A stretch of 12,102 bases of DNA, from positions 1 to 12,102 of the forward strand of contig JACQLG010000058.1 in NCBI GenBank assembly GCA_016204155.1. Reading direction: 5' to 3'. Below the pieces are notes generated by a model, which worked only from the letters and a program-made list of their open reading frames with translations, had not been told where the DNA came from and made no database searches. Shown here piece after piece: positions 5,483-10,890 of this stretch; position 1 is the first letter of the stretch; the number at the start of each line of letters is the position of its first letter. A program made the translations under genes and the position numbers. Origin of the DNA: Candidatus Niyogiibacteriota bacterium. Its GTDB lineage: Bacteria > Patescibacteriota > Minisyncoccia > 1-14-0-10-42-19.

Positions 5483-7165
5483 ATGGCAGAAGAAACACAG
5501 GAAGATTATAAAAAACATCTTGAAGAATTCCGGCTTAAAGAAGCTGAAGACCTGACACGAATACTCTCGCAAAAATACAATCTTTCGTATGTTGATCTTT
5601 CGGGCATTACGATAGAGCTTGACGGGCTCCGCATCCTTGAAGAAAGCGAAGCGAGAAGAGGACAGATGGCCATCTTCCAAAAGATCGGCAAGAAGCTCCG
5701 CATCGCGATCCGAAGCCCGAATCTGGACACAACAAAAGATATTCTTGAGGGACTGAAACGGCAAGGATATTCCTATGATCTTTTTATGACATCGGAGCAC
5801 AGTCTAGAGCATGCCTGGTCGCGCTACGCCGAAGTTCCGGAATTTATTGAAACGCGCAGGGGCTTTATTGATATTTCCGTAGAACGCCTCCAGGAATTCT
5901 CAGAAAAATTAGAAAGCATCGAAAATTTGCGGACGATGCTTCGCCCTTTTGTGGATACCAGCCAGCAGCGTAAGATTTCGGAGATCTTAGAAATGATACT
6001 CGCAGGTGCTTTGAAGCTCAAAGCATCAGATGTCCACGCAGAACCGCAAGAAAAAAATGTGAAGGTAAGAATGCGTCTTGACGGCATTCTCCAGGACGTT
6101 ATGATTATCCCCCAAAATGTCTACCGCCTCTTCCTTTCGCGAGTAAAACTCGTCTCCGAGCTTAAACTTAATATTCACGGAAAAGCCCAGGACGGCCGTT
6201 TTACCATCCGTCCAGAAGAAGGAGCAGACATTGAAGTGCGCACATCCATTCTTCCGGGCGAATACGGCGAATCAATTGTACTCCGCATCTTAAACCCCGA
6301 AACAATATCGCTTAAGATCGCAAATCTCGGCATGAGTGATCTTATAGAGGATATCGTAACGAAAGCCCTCAAAAAGCCGAATGGCATGATACTTACAACC
6401 GGACCCACAGGATCCGGGAAAACTACGACGCTCTATGCTTTTGTAAAACGCATAAATACTACCGGCATAAAAATAATCACAATTGAAGACCCGATAGAAT
6501 ATCATCTTCCGGGAGTCAATCAAACGCAAATAGATGCCGGAAAAGGATATTCATTCTCTATAGGATTGCGCTCAATACTCCGCCAGTCTCCCGACGTTAT
6601 ATTGGTAGGCGAGATTAGGGACCTCGAGACCGCAAATACAGCAATGCATGCGGCATTGACGGGCCATTTAGTATTTTCTACCCTGCATACAAACGATGCG
6701 GCAGGCACCATTCCGCGCCTTATTGACCTTGGCGTAAAGCCGTCAATCATCGCGCCCGCAATCAATCTCTCTATGGCGCAACGGCTTGTGCGTCAATTAT
6801 GCGAAGCATGCAAGAAAAAAACGGAACCGACAGAAAAAGAACGCGCGCGCATACAAGAAGTACTATCCTCTTTGCCGAAAAACGCCGCATTTCCGAAAGC
6901 GAAAATAAAAGAAATGTTTATCTATAAGCCGCAGGGATGCAATGTATGCAATAACACGGGCTATGCGGGGCGTATCGGCATTTTCGAAGTGCTTATCATT
7001 GATGACGACGTAGAAGCGCTTATTCTTCGTACGCCGTCGCATAAACAATTAAAAGATGAAATGAGAAGGCAAGAGATTCCCACGCTTCTTCAGGATGGTA
7101 TAGTAAAAGTATTAAAAGGGATAACGTCCCTTGAAGAGGTGGAGCGAGTCGCGGGGACAAAATAA
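5483..7165 (+). CDS. pilB: Type IV pilus assembly ATPase PilB/GspE
   Basis: This is a 560-aa AAA+-like secretion ATPase that powers pilin polymerisation from the cytoplasmic face of the membrane. An N-terminal MshEN/GspE-N-like region (about 1-130) is followed by the N2 domain (about 160-280) with the KASDVHAEP motif. The Walker A GPTGSGKTT is at 307-315. An Asp box lies around IEDPIEYHLPGVNQTQ, and Walker B is ILVGEIRD (373-380). The His box GHLVFSTLHTNDA follows. Two CxxC pairs, Cys440/Cys443 and Cys486/Cys489, form the tetracysteine zinc site characteristic of PilB/GspE and absent from PilT. The start at MAEETQ is preferred over a frame-compatible ATG at 5447 because of the -10 box at 5471-5476. 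No pilT, pilC, pilD or pilin gene is in view, so the rest of the machine lies elsewhere. Confidence 0.95.
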   Translation: MAEETQEDYKKHLEEFRLKEAEDLTRILSQKYNLSYVDLSGITIELDGLRILEESEARRGQMAIFQKIGKKLRIAIRSPNLDTTKDILEGLKRQGYSYDLFMTSEHSLEHAWSRYAEVPEFIETRRGFIDISVERLQEFSEKLESIENLRTMLRPFVDTSQQRKISEILEMILAGALKLKASDVHAEPQEKNVKVRMRLDGILQDVMIIPQNVYRLFLSRVKLVSELKLNIHGKAQDGRFTIRPEEGADIEVRTSILPGEYGESIVLRILNPETISLKIANLGMSDLIEDIVTKALKKPNGMILTTGPTGSGKTTTLYAFVKRINTTGIKIITIEDPIEYHLPGVNQTQIDAGKGYSFSIGLRSILRQSPDVILVGEIRDLETANTAMHAALTGHLVFSTLHTNDAAGTIPRLIDLGVKPSIIAPAINLSMAQRLVRQLCEACKKKTEPTEKERARIQEVLSSLPKNAAFPKAKIKEMFIYKPQGCNVCNNTGYAGRIGIFEVLIIDDDVEALILRTPSHKQLKDEMRRQEIPTLLQDGIVKVLKGITSLEEVERVAGTK

Positions 7166-7322
7166 AAACCCCGTAGTCTCTAGGCAATACTCGAATGATC
7201 GAGTAAAGGGTGGATTACCAAGGAACGCTTCAGCCGGAGCCACGACGCCCTTCGCCATACACCGAAAAATGAAATAAATTCAATTGCCTAGAGGCTACGA
7301 GATTTAATGTAAAATGAATTTC
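7164..7322 (-). ncRNA. Candidate structured non-coding RNA (6S-like outline)
   Basis: A strong promoter at 7329-7357 predicts a minus-strand transcript of about 159 nt. A 17-bp closing stem joins 7283-7299 to 7172-7188; one of its pairs is imperfect on this strand. Inside it, in minus-strand order, are about 19 nt of AU-rich single strand (7282-7264), a longer imperfect arm (7263-7209, closed by GGUG and CACC), and a perfect 6-bp hairpin (ACTCGA/TCGAGT, 7189-7204). The 3' side ends in GGGG and five U (7168-7164), an intrinsic-terminator ending that also touches the pilB stop codon. A long closing stem, an asymmetric bubble with a small 3'-side hairpin and an apical rod is the general plan of 6S RNA, but I recognise no conserved sequence. 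I found no SRP, tmRNA, RNase P or known riboswitch core. Three imperfect pairs are G-U if read on the plus strand, so the strand is not certain. Confidence 0.6.
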
Positions 7323-7349
7323 GCAACTATTGTAGCAAAATTTTATACA
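7320..7349 (+). promoter_or_regulatory. Possible ruvB promoter
   Basis: TTCGCA (7320-7325), an 18-nt spacer and TATACA (7344-7349) could drive ruvB, with transcription starting near 7356, about 11 nt before the ATG. Both elements are weak, and they overlap the strong divergent promoter of the candidate RNA, so the two promoters would compete. Confidence 0.3.
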
Positions 7350-7357
7350 TTTGTCAA
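7329..7357 (-). promoter_or_regulatory. Near-consensus promoter of the candidate RNA
   Basis: On the minus strand, a perfect TTGACA (7357-7352), an exact 17-nt spacer and TACAAT (7334-7329) are present. The -10 is preceded by TGC, an extended -10. Transcription would start near 7322-7324. It points away from ruvB, and no protein-coding frame follows before the structured element. Confidence 0.75.
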
Positions 7358-7366
7358 CCCATTCCT

Positions 7367-8371
7367 ATGGTCGTAGAACCAAACGAAAAAAACGAGGATA
7401 GGTCGATTGATGCGGCATTACGTCCCGCGTATTGGGACGAATATATCGGACAGACGGCAGTTAAAGAGAATATCGCATTATTGATAAAAGCCGCGCGCGA
7501 ACGCGGAGAACCTATTGAGCATCTCTTTTTTCACGGACCGCCGGGACTCGGGAAAACAACACTCGCATATCTTATCGCCCGGGAAATGAATACGCAAATC
7601 AAGACAACATCAGGGCCTGCTATCGAACGAATAGGGGATCTTGCTTCCCTGCTTACGAATTTATCATCGGGCGAAATTCTTTTTATTGACGAAGTCCATC
7701 GTTTGAATAAAGCCGTGGAAGAAGTTCTCTATCCCGCTCTTGAAAACAGAACCATCGACATTATTATAGGAAAAGGGCCCGGTGCGCGCTCAATCCAGCT
7801 TGAACTTCCGCCGTTTACGCTCGTTGCGGCGACGACACGAATATCTCTTTTATCATCACCTCTGCGTTCGCGTTTCTCTGGAGGGACATTCCGGCTTGAT
7901 TACTACACCACAGAGGAAATTGAAAAAATTCTTGCGCGTTCATCGACAATCCTTGGCGTTACGCTTAATAAAGAGGCGGGATCAATTATTGCCGCGCGAA
8001 GCAGGGCAACGCCCCGAGTTGCGAATCGCCTTTTGAAGCGATGCCGCGATTACGCCCAAGTTCATAAATTTGCAAAAATTACAAGAGAGGTGGCGGAAAA
8101 AACGCTTACCCTTCTCGGAGTGGACGAATGCGGCCTTGAAGAGGCGGACCGAAGAATTCTTCATATCCTTATTCATAAATTCGGGGGAGGGCCTGTTGGA
8201 CTCCAAACCTTGGCCTCCGCCGCGTCAGAAGAGAACGCGACCATTGAAGAGGTGTATGAACCGTATTTGCTGCGCCTTGGATTTCTTGAGCGGACTCCGC
8301 GAGGCAGAGTTGCAACAGAGGCCGCCTGGACCCATATTAAAAAAATGCCTCCCCAGAAAAAATTAGTATAA
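7367..8371 (+). CDS. ruvB: Holliday junction branch migration helicase RuvB
   Basis: This is a 334-aa AAA+ motor that, as a hexamer pair with RuvA, drives branch migration of Holliday junctions. The conserved opening LRPxxWDEYIGQ is at 18-29. Walker A GPPGLGKTT is at 57-65, Walker B LFIDEVHRL at 105-113, and sensor 1 AATTR at 154-158. The arginine-finger segment LRSRF is at 166-170, where the family more often has LRDRFG. The sensor 2 region RATPRVANRLLKRCRDYA follows, and the C-terminal winged helix carries the RTPRGRVAT motif. The length is normal. No Shine-Dalgarno sequence precedes the ATG. ruvA is absent from the window, and ruvC lies about 3.2 kb downstream, separated by unrelated genes. 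Two small membrane genes follow closely and may be co-transcribed. Confidence 0.97.
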   Translation: MVVEPNEKNEDRSIDAALRPAYWDEYIGQTAVKENIALLIKAARERGEPIEHLFFHGPPGLGKTTLAYLIAREMNTQIKTTSGPAIERIGDLASLLTNLSSGEILFIDEVHRLNKAVEEVLYPALENRTIDIIIGKGPGARSIQLELPPFTLVAATTRISLLSSPLRSRFSGGTFRLDYYTTEEIEKILARSSTILGVTLNKEAGSIIAARSRATPRVANRLLKRCRDYAQVHKFAKITREVAEKTLTLLGVDECGLEEADRRILHILIHKFGGGPVGLQTLASAASEENATIEEVYEPYLLRLGFLERTPRGRVATEAAWTHIKKMPPQKKLV

Positions 8372-8375
8372 TGCT

Positions 8376-8591
8376 ATGAATATTTTTATCATTATCCACG
8401 CGTTGCTGCTCATTTGTATAATCGGATTTACGGCCCTTCTTTTCCATTACAAGCGCGAATATTCGTATCGGAAAGAGCATCATCAATGGGTCATGATAGT
8501 GTTTATGGTCATTATCACGCTTCTTATGCTTCTTTCCACCGTTCTTTTTTTCCAAATTCCGTGGCACGACATTAGGCAACTTCTATTATGA
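8376..8591 (+). CDS. Small two-helix membrane protein, 71 aa
   Basis: I do not recognise a family. Two hydrophobic segments, at about 3-24 and 38-60, flank a charged loop (HYKREYSYRKEHHQ), which predicts a membrane hairpin. The short, positively charged loop would lie on the cytoplasmic side by the positive-inside rule. The ATG is 4 nt after the ruvB stop, and its own stop overlaps the start of the PH-domain gene as ATGA, so the three genes are probably translated from one message. A perfect TATAAT at 8367-8372 overlaps the ruvB stop, but it ends only 3 nt before the ATG, too close for a normal leaderless start. The overlap suggests a partner of the PH-domain protein. Confidence 0.7.
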   Translation: MNIFIIIHALLLICIIGFTALLFHYKREYSYRKEHHQWVMIVFMVIITLLMLLSTVLFFQIPWHDIRQLLL

Positions 8592-9076
8592 TTGCGCTCC
8601 ATCCAAATGAGACAATCATCCGCGCAGCGCACCGCCACTGGATTGTGATTTCCGGAGGAATGACAATTGTGGCGCTCTTGCTTCTCATTCCTTCCATAGG
8701 GCTTCTCATAATGCCGCTTCTTCCGTTCCCTCCCGAGCTCATCTCTCTTTTATATTATTTCTTTTCTTTATATGCCCTCATTGTTGCGGTTTTGGCATTC
8801 GGTATGTGGATGGACTATTACCTGGATATTTGGATTATCACGAACAGACGCATTATTGATGTTGAACATAAGGGGCTTTTTTATCGGGAAGTATCAGAAT
8901 TCATGCTTGATCGCGTGCAGGACGTAACGATTGAGAAACAAAATTTTCTTTCTCTCATGTTAGGATATGGGAACATTCGAGTGCATACCGCGGGAGAACA
9001 ATCATTTGAAGCGCGCGATCTCCCTCGCGTAAAAGAAATAAAAGATATTATTATGAGCCAAAAGACGATTACTTAG
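8588..9076 (+). CDS. Bacterial PH-domain membrane protein (YdbT/bPH_2-like)
   Basis: This 162-aa protein has two membrane segments (about 18-46 and 50-76) followed by a bacterial pleckstrin-homology-like domain at about 79-158. The domain opens with YYLDIWIITNRRIIDVEHKG, the typical strand pattern, and continues with LDRVQDVTIEKQN, GYGNIRVHTAG and a terminal helix (LPRVKEIKDIIMSQ). The N-terminal HPNE..I...HRHWIVI is also usual for this group as I recall it from candidate-phyla genomes. Bacterial PH domains of this type are membrane-associated and of mostly unknown role; lipid or protein binding is inferred. The start overlaps the preceding stop by 4 nt, indicating translational coupling. The length suits a single-PH-domain form. 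Confidence 0.85.
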   Translation: MIALHPNETIIRAAHRHWIVISGGMTIVALLLLIPSIGLLIMPLLPFPPELISLLYYFFSLYALIVAVLAFGMWMDYYLDIWIITNRRIIDVEHKGLFYREVSEFMLDRVQDVTIEKQNFLSLMLGYGNIRVHTAGEQSFEARDLPRVKEIKDIIMSQKTIT

Positions 9077-9104
9077 AACGAAATCCTGCATTGGGTTTAT
9101 GACA

Positions 9105-9113
9105 TGATATAAT
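9105..9113 (+). promoter_or_regulatory. Extended -10 promoter
   Basis: TGATATAAT is a perfect extended -10 element (TG at 9105-9106, TATAAT at 9108-9113). Transcription should start near 9120, leaving about 6 nt before the ATG at 9126. No good -35 is visible, which is common for extended -10 promoters. Confidence 0.6.
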
Positions 9114-9125
9114 ATCAAGAGCATT

Positions 9126-9479
9126 ATGAGCAAAGAAGAATACAAACCATTCGGCATTGGCATGAACCCTGAGAACATGCCGAAAACACCAGAGGAAATA
9201 GAAAAATTTTGGAATTTAATGAAACCATTATTTGAGTCCTTTAAGGTCCCTGATGGGGAGGCGAAGACAAAAAACGCGATTGCGGAAGCAAAAAAACGTG
9301 GATTTAGGCCCGGCACAAAAGCGAAACTAACGCACGAGAATGAGGTTGGGGAAGTGATAGGATACAACGAAACTGCTGACGGGCCGTATCCCGGAAGCCG
9401 CTATCCCATATTGATAAAATTTAAAAGAGGAACATACGAATACGACTTAGATCAGCTTGAACTAATCAAAGAAAAATAA
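9126..9479 (+). CDS. Hypothetical protein, 117 aa, SH3-like C-terminus
   Basis: I cannot assign a family. Residues 1-60 are helical and charged (PKTPEEIEKFWNLMKPLFES is the clearest amphipathic helix). Residues about 62-113 alternate short strands and turns: GTKAKL, EVGEVIGYNET, PILIKF, TYEYDLDQLELI. This pattern resembles the small beta-barrels (SH3- or KOW-like) that bind nucleic acid or protein, and is inference only. There is no signal peptide or membrane segment. A strong extended -10 promoter lies just upstream, with a very short leader and at most a weak AAGAG ribosome site. It is monocistronic. The 133 bp downstream hold only AT-rich sequence with an inverted repeat at 9538-9563. Confidence 0.7.
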   Translation: MSKEEYKPFGIGMNPENMPKTPEEIEKFWNLMKPLFESFKVPDGEAKTKNAIAEAKKRGFRPGTKAKLTHENEVGEVIGYNETADGPYPGSRYPILIKFKRGTYEYDLDQLELIKEK

Positions 9480-9537
9480 ATCGATAAAAATCGATTGCGC
9501 CCAAAAGAAAACTCAAAAAATAACCCAAAAAAAGAAT

Positions 9538-9563
9538 ACTTCAAAACTTTAAATTATTGAAGT
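9538..9563. repeat. Inverted repeat downstream of the YerC-like gene
   Basis: ACTTCAA (9538-9544) and TTGAAGT (9557-9563) form a 7-bp inverted repeat around a core containing ACTTTAA (9546-9552). ATTGAAGT and ACTTTAA both recur in the palindromic region at 10033-10061, just upstream of the YerC-like gene. The repeat may be a second regulator-binding site, or part of AT-rich spacer shared by chance. The rest of 9480-9612 shows no gene. Confidence 0.45.
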
Positions 9564-9612
9564 GAAAACAGTTCTCTCCGTATCTCAATATTCTCACACT
9601 GTTGAATTTTTA

Positions 9613-10032
9613 TCACCCTCCTCCCCCGCCTAAAAATTTCCAACGTTCTCTTCCTGCATATGGCGGCATTGCGAATAAACACACTATTTTATTAATCGCG
9701 CGGTATAATTCGCCCGGCTTTTTTCTATCAAGATGCACAAATGCCACTTCAAATCCTGATCCGCCTCGATCAAGACGTTCTTTTATAGTACCGATTGTCG
9801 CCTCGCTCACTTTTAATGTTTTGCTGATAACGCGAAATGGATATGTCCGTTTCAACATAATGACAATAGCAAGCCGTTTTGCAAGCATAATTTTTTCGGT
9901 CGGCGTTAAAAGATCGCTGAGAAAATTCTCAATATCTTTTTTATCTTTCGTTTCAGCAAAAATATCGCGTAGTTCTTTCGATATCTCATCAAATACCGCT
10001 TTCTCTAATTTATATTTTGAAACCTTCGGCAT
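9613..10032 (-). CDS. YerC/YecD-type TrpR-like transcriptional regulator
   Basis: This 139-aa protein belongs to the TrpR-superfamily YerC/YecD group. The helical body at about 33-88 contains FLSDLLTPTEKIMLAKRLAI, then a helix-turn-helix, RTYPFRVISKTLKVSEATIG (61-80), and a following basic helix KERLDRGG (84-91). TrpR relatives bind palindromic operators as dimers. The ligand of YerC proteins is unknown to me, and the tryptophan contacts of TrpR cannot be assumed. The start at MPKVSKYKLE (10032) is preferred because the frame upstream runs through AT-rich promoter-like DNA. Residues 92-139 extend beyond the core and end in five Gly, encoded by a GC-rich run; this tail looks disordered. A 16-bp palindrome sits 14 nt before the start codon, suggesting autoregulation. 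Confidence 0.88.
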   Translation of the reverse strand: MPKVSKYKLEKAVFDEISKELRDIFAETKDKKDIENFLSDLLTPTEKIMLAKRLAIVIMLKRTYPFRVISKTLKVSEATIGTIKERLDRGGSGFEVAFVHLDRKKPGELYRAINKIVCLFAMPPYAGRERWKFLGGGGG

Positions 10033-10036
10033 ATTG

Positions 10037-10061
10037 AAGTACTTTAATACTTTAAAGTATT
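10037..10061 (-). promoter_or_regulatory. Palindromic operator overlapping the YerC-like promoter
   Basis: AATACTTTAAAGTATT (10046-10061) is a perfect 16-bp palindrome. Next to it, AAGTACTT (10037-10044) is a perfect 8-bp palindrome, and TACTTTAA occurs twice in tandem (10040-10047 and 10048-10055). On the minus strand, TACAAT (10064-10059), or TTTACT with TAAAGT 17 nt later, could be promoter elements; either choice places the palindrome over the promoter. The layout suits dimer binding by the TrpR-like protein encoded directly downstream. Confidence 0.55.
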
Positions 10062-10116
10062 GTAGTAAAAAGAAATTGCTAGGCTTAGAGATAAAACCAA
10101 TCGACCGCACAACACT

Positions 10117-10151
10117 AAAAAGAAAAAGCCCGGTTGGGCCTTTTTCTTTTT
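10117..10151 (-). terminator. Strong intrinsic terminator
   Basis: A-rich and T-rich arms (10117-10128 and 10140-10151) flank GCCC (10128-10131) and GGGC (10136-10139) around a GGTT loop, with one bulged C. The long A/T arms give a U-run on both strands. It lies between the divergent starts of the YerC-like gene and hicB, so it does not end either gene. The best-fitting upstream transcript is the minus-strand RNA starting near 10246. Confidence 0.8.
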
Positions 10152-10246
10152 AAAGAACTTATATGCGTGCGAACCCGCTTGTCAGGTCATCGCTCTCGTG
10201 GGCATATTCCACGTCTCTGCCATGTCAGAGCACTTCATTTTCTTCC
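10117..10246 (-). ncRNA. Candidate small RNA or attenuator leader with pseudoknot
   Basis: A minus-strand promoter at 10251-10279 and the terminator at 10117-10151 delimit a transcript of about 130 nt with no reading frame of note. It contains CTCTG/CAGAG (10215-10219 with 10226-10230) and CGTGG/CCACG (10197-10201 with 10209-10213). The 7-nt loop of the second hairpin holds a sequence that is fully complementary to ATATGC at 10161-10166, allowing a 6-bp loop pseudoknot. GCTCT (10192-10196) and AGAGC (10227-10231) offer an alternative pairing that would break the first hairpin, so two states are possible. The YerC-like start codon lies 84 nt beyond the terminator, so this could be a free small RNA or a leader controlling that gene. 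I recognise no known RNA family here. Confidence 0.5.
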
Positions 10247-10250
10247 GATC

Positions 10251-10279
10251 TTTATCAAAAAGTCAAGTAAAATTGCCAA
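10251..10279 (-). promoter_or_regulatory. Promoter of the candidate small RNA
   Basis: On the minus strand, TTGGCA (10279-10274), a 17-nt spacer and GATAAA (10256-10251) are seen. Transcription would start near 10244-10246. A nearby TTGACT (10266-10261) has no acceptable -10 at the right distance. Confidence 0.5.
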
Positions 10280-10311
10280 AAATGGCTTTAAATAATGTTT
10301 TTATAAAATAA

Positions 10312-10340
10312 TTGACTCATAAAAATATACACTCTATACT
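10312..10340 (+). promoter_or_regulatory. hicB promoter
   Basis: TTGACT (10312-10317), a 17-nt spacer and TATACT (10335-10340) form a near-consensus promoter. The -10 ends 7 nt before the hicB ATG at 10347, so the start of transcription should coincide with the start codon. No obvious palindromic operator for HicB is seen in this stretch. Confidence 0.75.
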
Positions 10341-10346
10341 ATTAAA

Positions 10347-10628
10347 ATGAGAAAAAGGGCTCAAAAACAACAAAAGCATACAAATACATACTATATAATT
10401 TATGAACGGGATGGACAAAAAGGATACATTGCTTCTGCGCCTGCTATTCCCGGCTGTGTCGTATATGGAAAAACTATTAAAGAAGCACATACGAATATCC
10501 GCCATGCGATTCAAGAATCCCTTGAAGTAATTCATGATTTCCACAAAAAACTCCCGAAAGAAACCGTACAGCAAAACATGATAAAGAAGTTTTCGTTTGT
10601 TTCGACGCAGGAGTATGTCAAAACTTAA
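10347..10628 (+). CDS. hicB: HicB-family antitoxin
   Basis: This 93-aa protein is the antitoxin of a HicAB type II toxin-antitoxin pair and neutralises HicA by direct binding. The partial RNase H-like fold is at about 14-65: YYIIYERDGQKGYIASAP, then the signature IPGCVVYGKTIKEAHTNIRHAI (34-55) and the helix leading to SLEVIHDF. Many HicB proteins add a C-terminal ribbon-helix-helix or helix-turn-helix domain for autoregulation. Here only about 25 residues follow the core, too few for such a domain, so this is a minimal form. The basic N-terminus (MRKRAQKQQKH) is an extension before the first strand. The order is hicB then hicA, with a 14-bp overlap and the toxin second. The promoter predicts a leaderless mRNA. 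Confidence 0.9.
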   Translation: MRKRAQKQQKHTNTYYIIYERDGQKGYIASAPAIPGCVVYGKTIKEAHTNIRHAIQESLEVIHDFHKKLPKETVQQNMIKKFSFVSTQEYVKT

Positions 10629-10836
10629 ACCGATCCGCTATGATGAATTCGCGCGAAAACTCAGACGGGCGGGATATATTCCTATCAGGAAAAACAGGCA
10701 TCTCATCTATTTTCATCAATTAAAACAAATTACTATACCTCTCCCGCATAAACATCCGCGAGATATTCCGATTGGCCTTTTGCGCAAACTTATAAAAGAA
10801 ATGCGCATCTCTATCGAAGAATTTAATCGTCTCTAA
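10615..10836 (+). CDS. hicA: HicA-family mRNA interferase toxin
   Basis: This 73-aa toxin has a double-stranded RNA-binding-like fold and cleaves mRNA in the cytoplasm. The ATG at 10615 is chosen over a TTG six codons upstream because it begins the usual HicA opening (KLKPIRYDEFARKLRRAGY). The expected catalytic His is His29, in KNRHLIYFH, where most members have GSHHIY. The ITIPLPHKHPRDIPIGLLRKLIKEMRIS segment follows, matching the family's VTVPxHxGKxLxxGTLRxILRxxGIS. Both the usual His and the C-terminal helix are present, so the toxin looks intact. AGGAG (10609-10613) is only 1 nt from the ATG, an unusually short spacing, so translation probably depends on coupling to hicB, which it overlaps by 14 bp. 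Confidence 0.9.
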   Translation: MSKLKPIRYDEFARKLRRAGYIPIRKNRHLIYFHQLKQITIPLPHKHPRDIPIGLLRKLIKEMRISIEEFNRL

Positions 10837-10853
10837 ATGTAAAAATTTCAATC

Positions 10854-10885
10854 ACTCATAACTCAATAACAAATAACTCATAACT
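10854..10885. repeat. Short direct repeat in low-complexity spacer
   Basis: ACTCATAACT occurs at 10854-10863 and 10876-10885, within a low-complexity stretch of ATAACTCA-like words between hicA and yebC. CATAAC (10879-10884) ends 7 nt before the yebC ATG and could be its -10 box, though a weak one. Confidence 0.5.
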
Positions 10886-10890
10886 ATTCC

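Noticed and set aside
7172..7299. The 17-bp inverted repeat as the ends of a miniature transposon (MITE)
   Set aside because: No target-site duplication flanks it, and the inner sequence has further ordered hairpins with a promoter and terminator outside. A MITE is not fully excluded without a genome search.
7164..7322. SRP RNA, tmRNA or a group I intron
   Set aside because: The conserved SRP GGAA-loop domain, a tRNA-like end with tag frame, and the group I core and length are all absent.
9478..9495. AATCGAT/ATCGATT hairpin as a terminator after the 117-aa gene
   Set aside because: The stem is AT-rich and short and has no T-run after it.
9602..10153. A 183-aa plus-strand reading frame
   Set aside because: It is the antisense shadow of the YerC-like gene, whose protein has clear TrpR-superfamily motifs.
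10152..10311. The structured region as a plus-strand leader of hicB
   Set aside because: hicB has its own near-consensus promoter at 10312-10340, downstream of this region, and the terminator would precede the structures on the plus strand.
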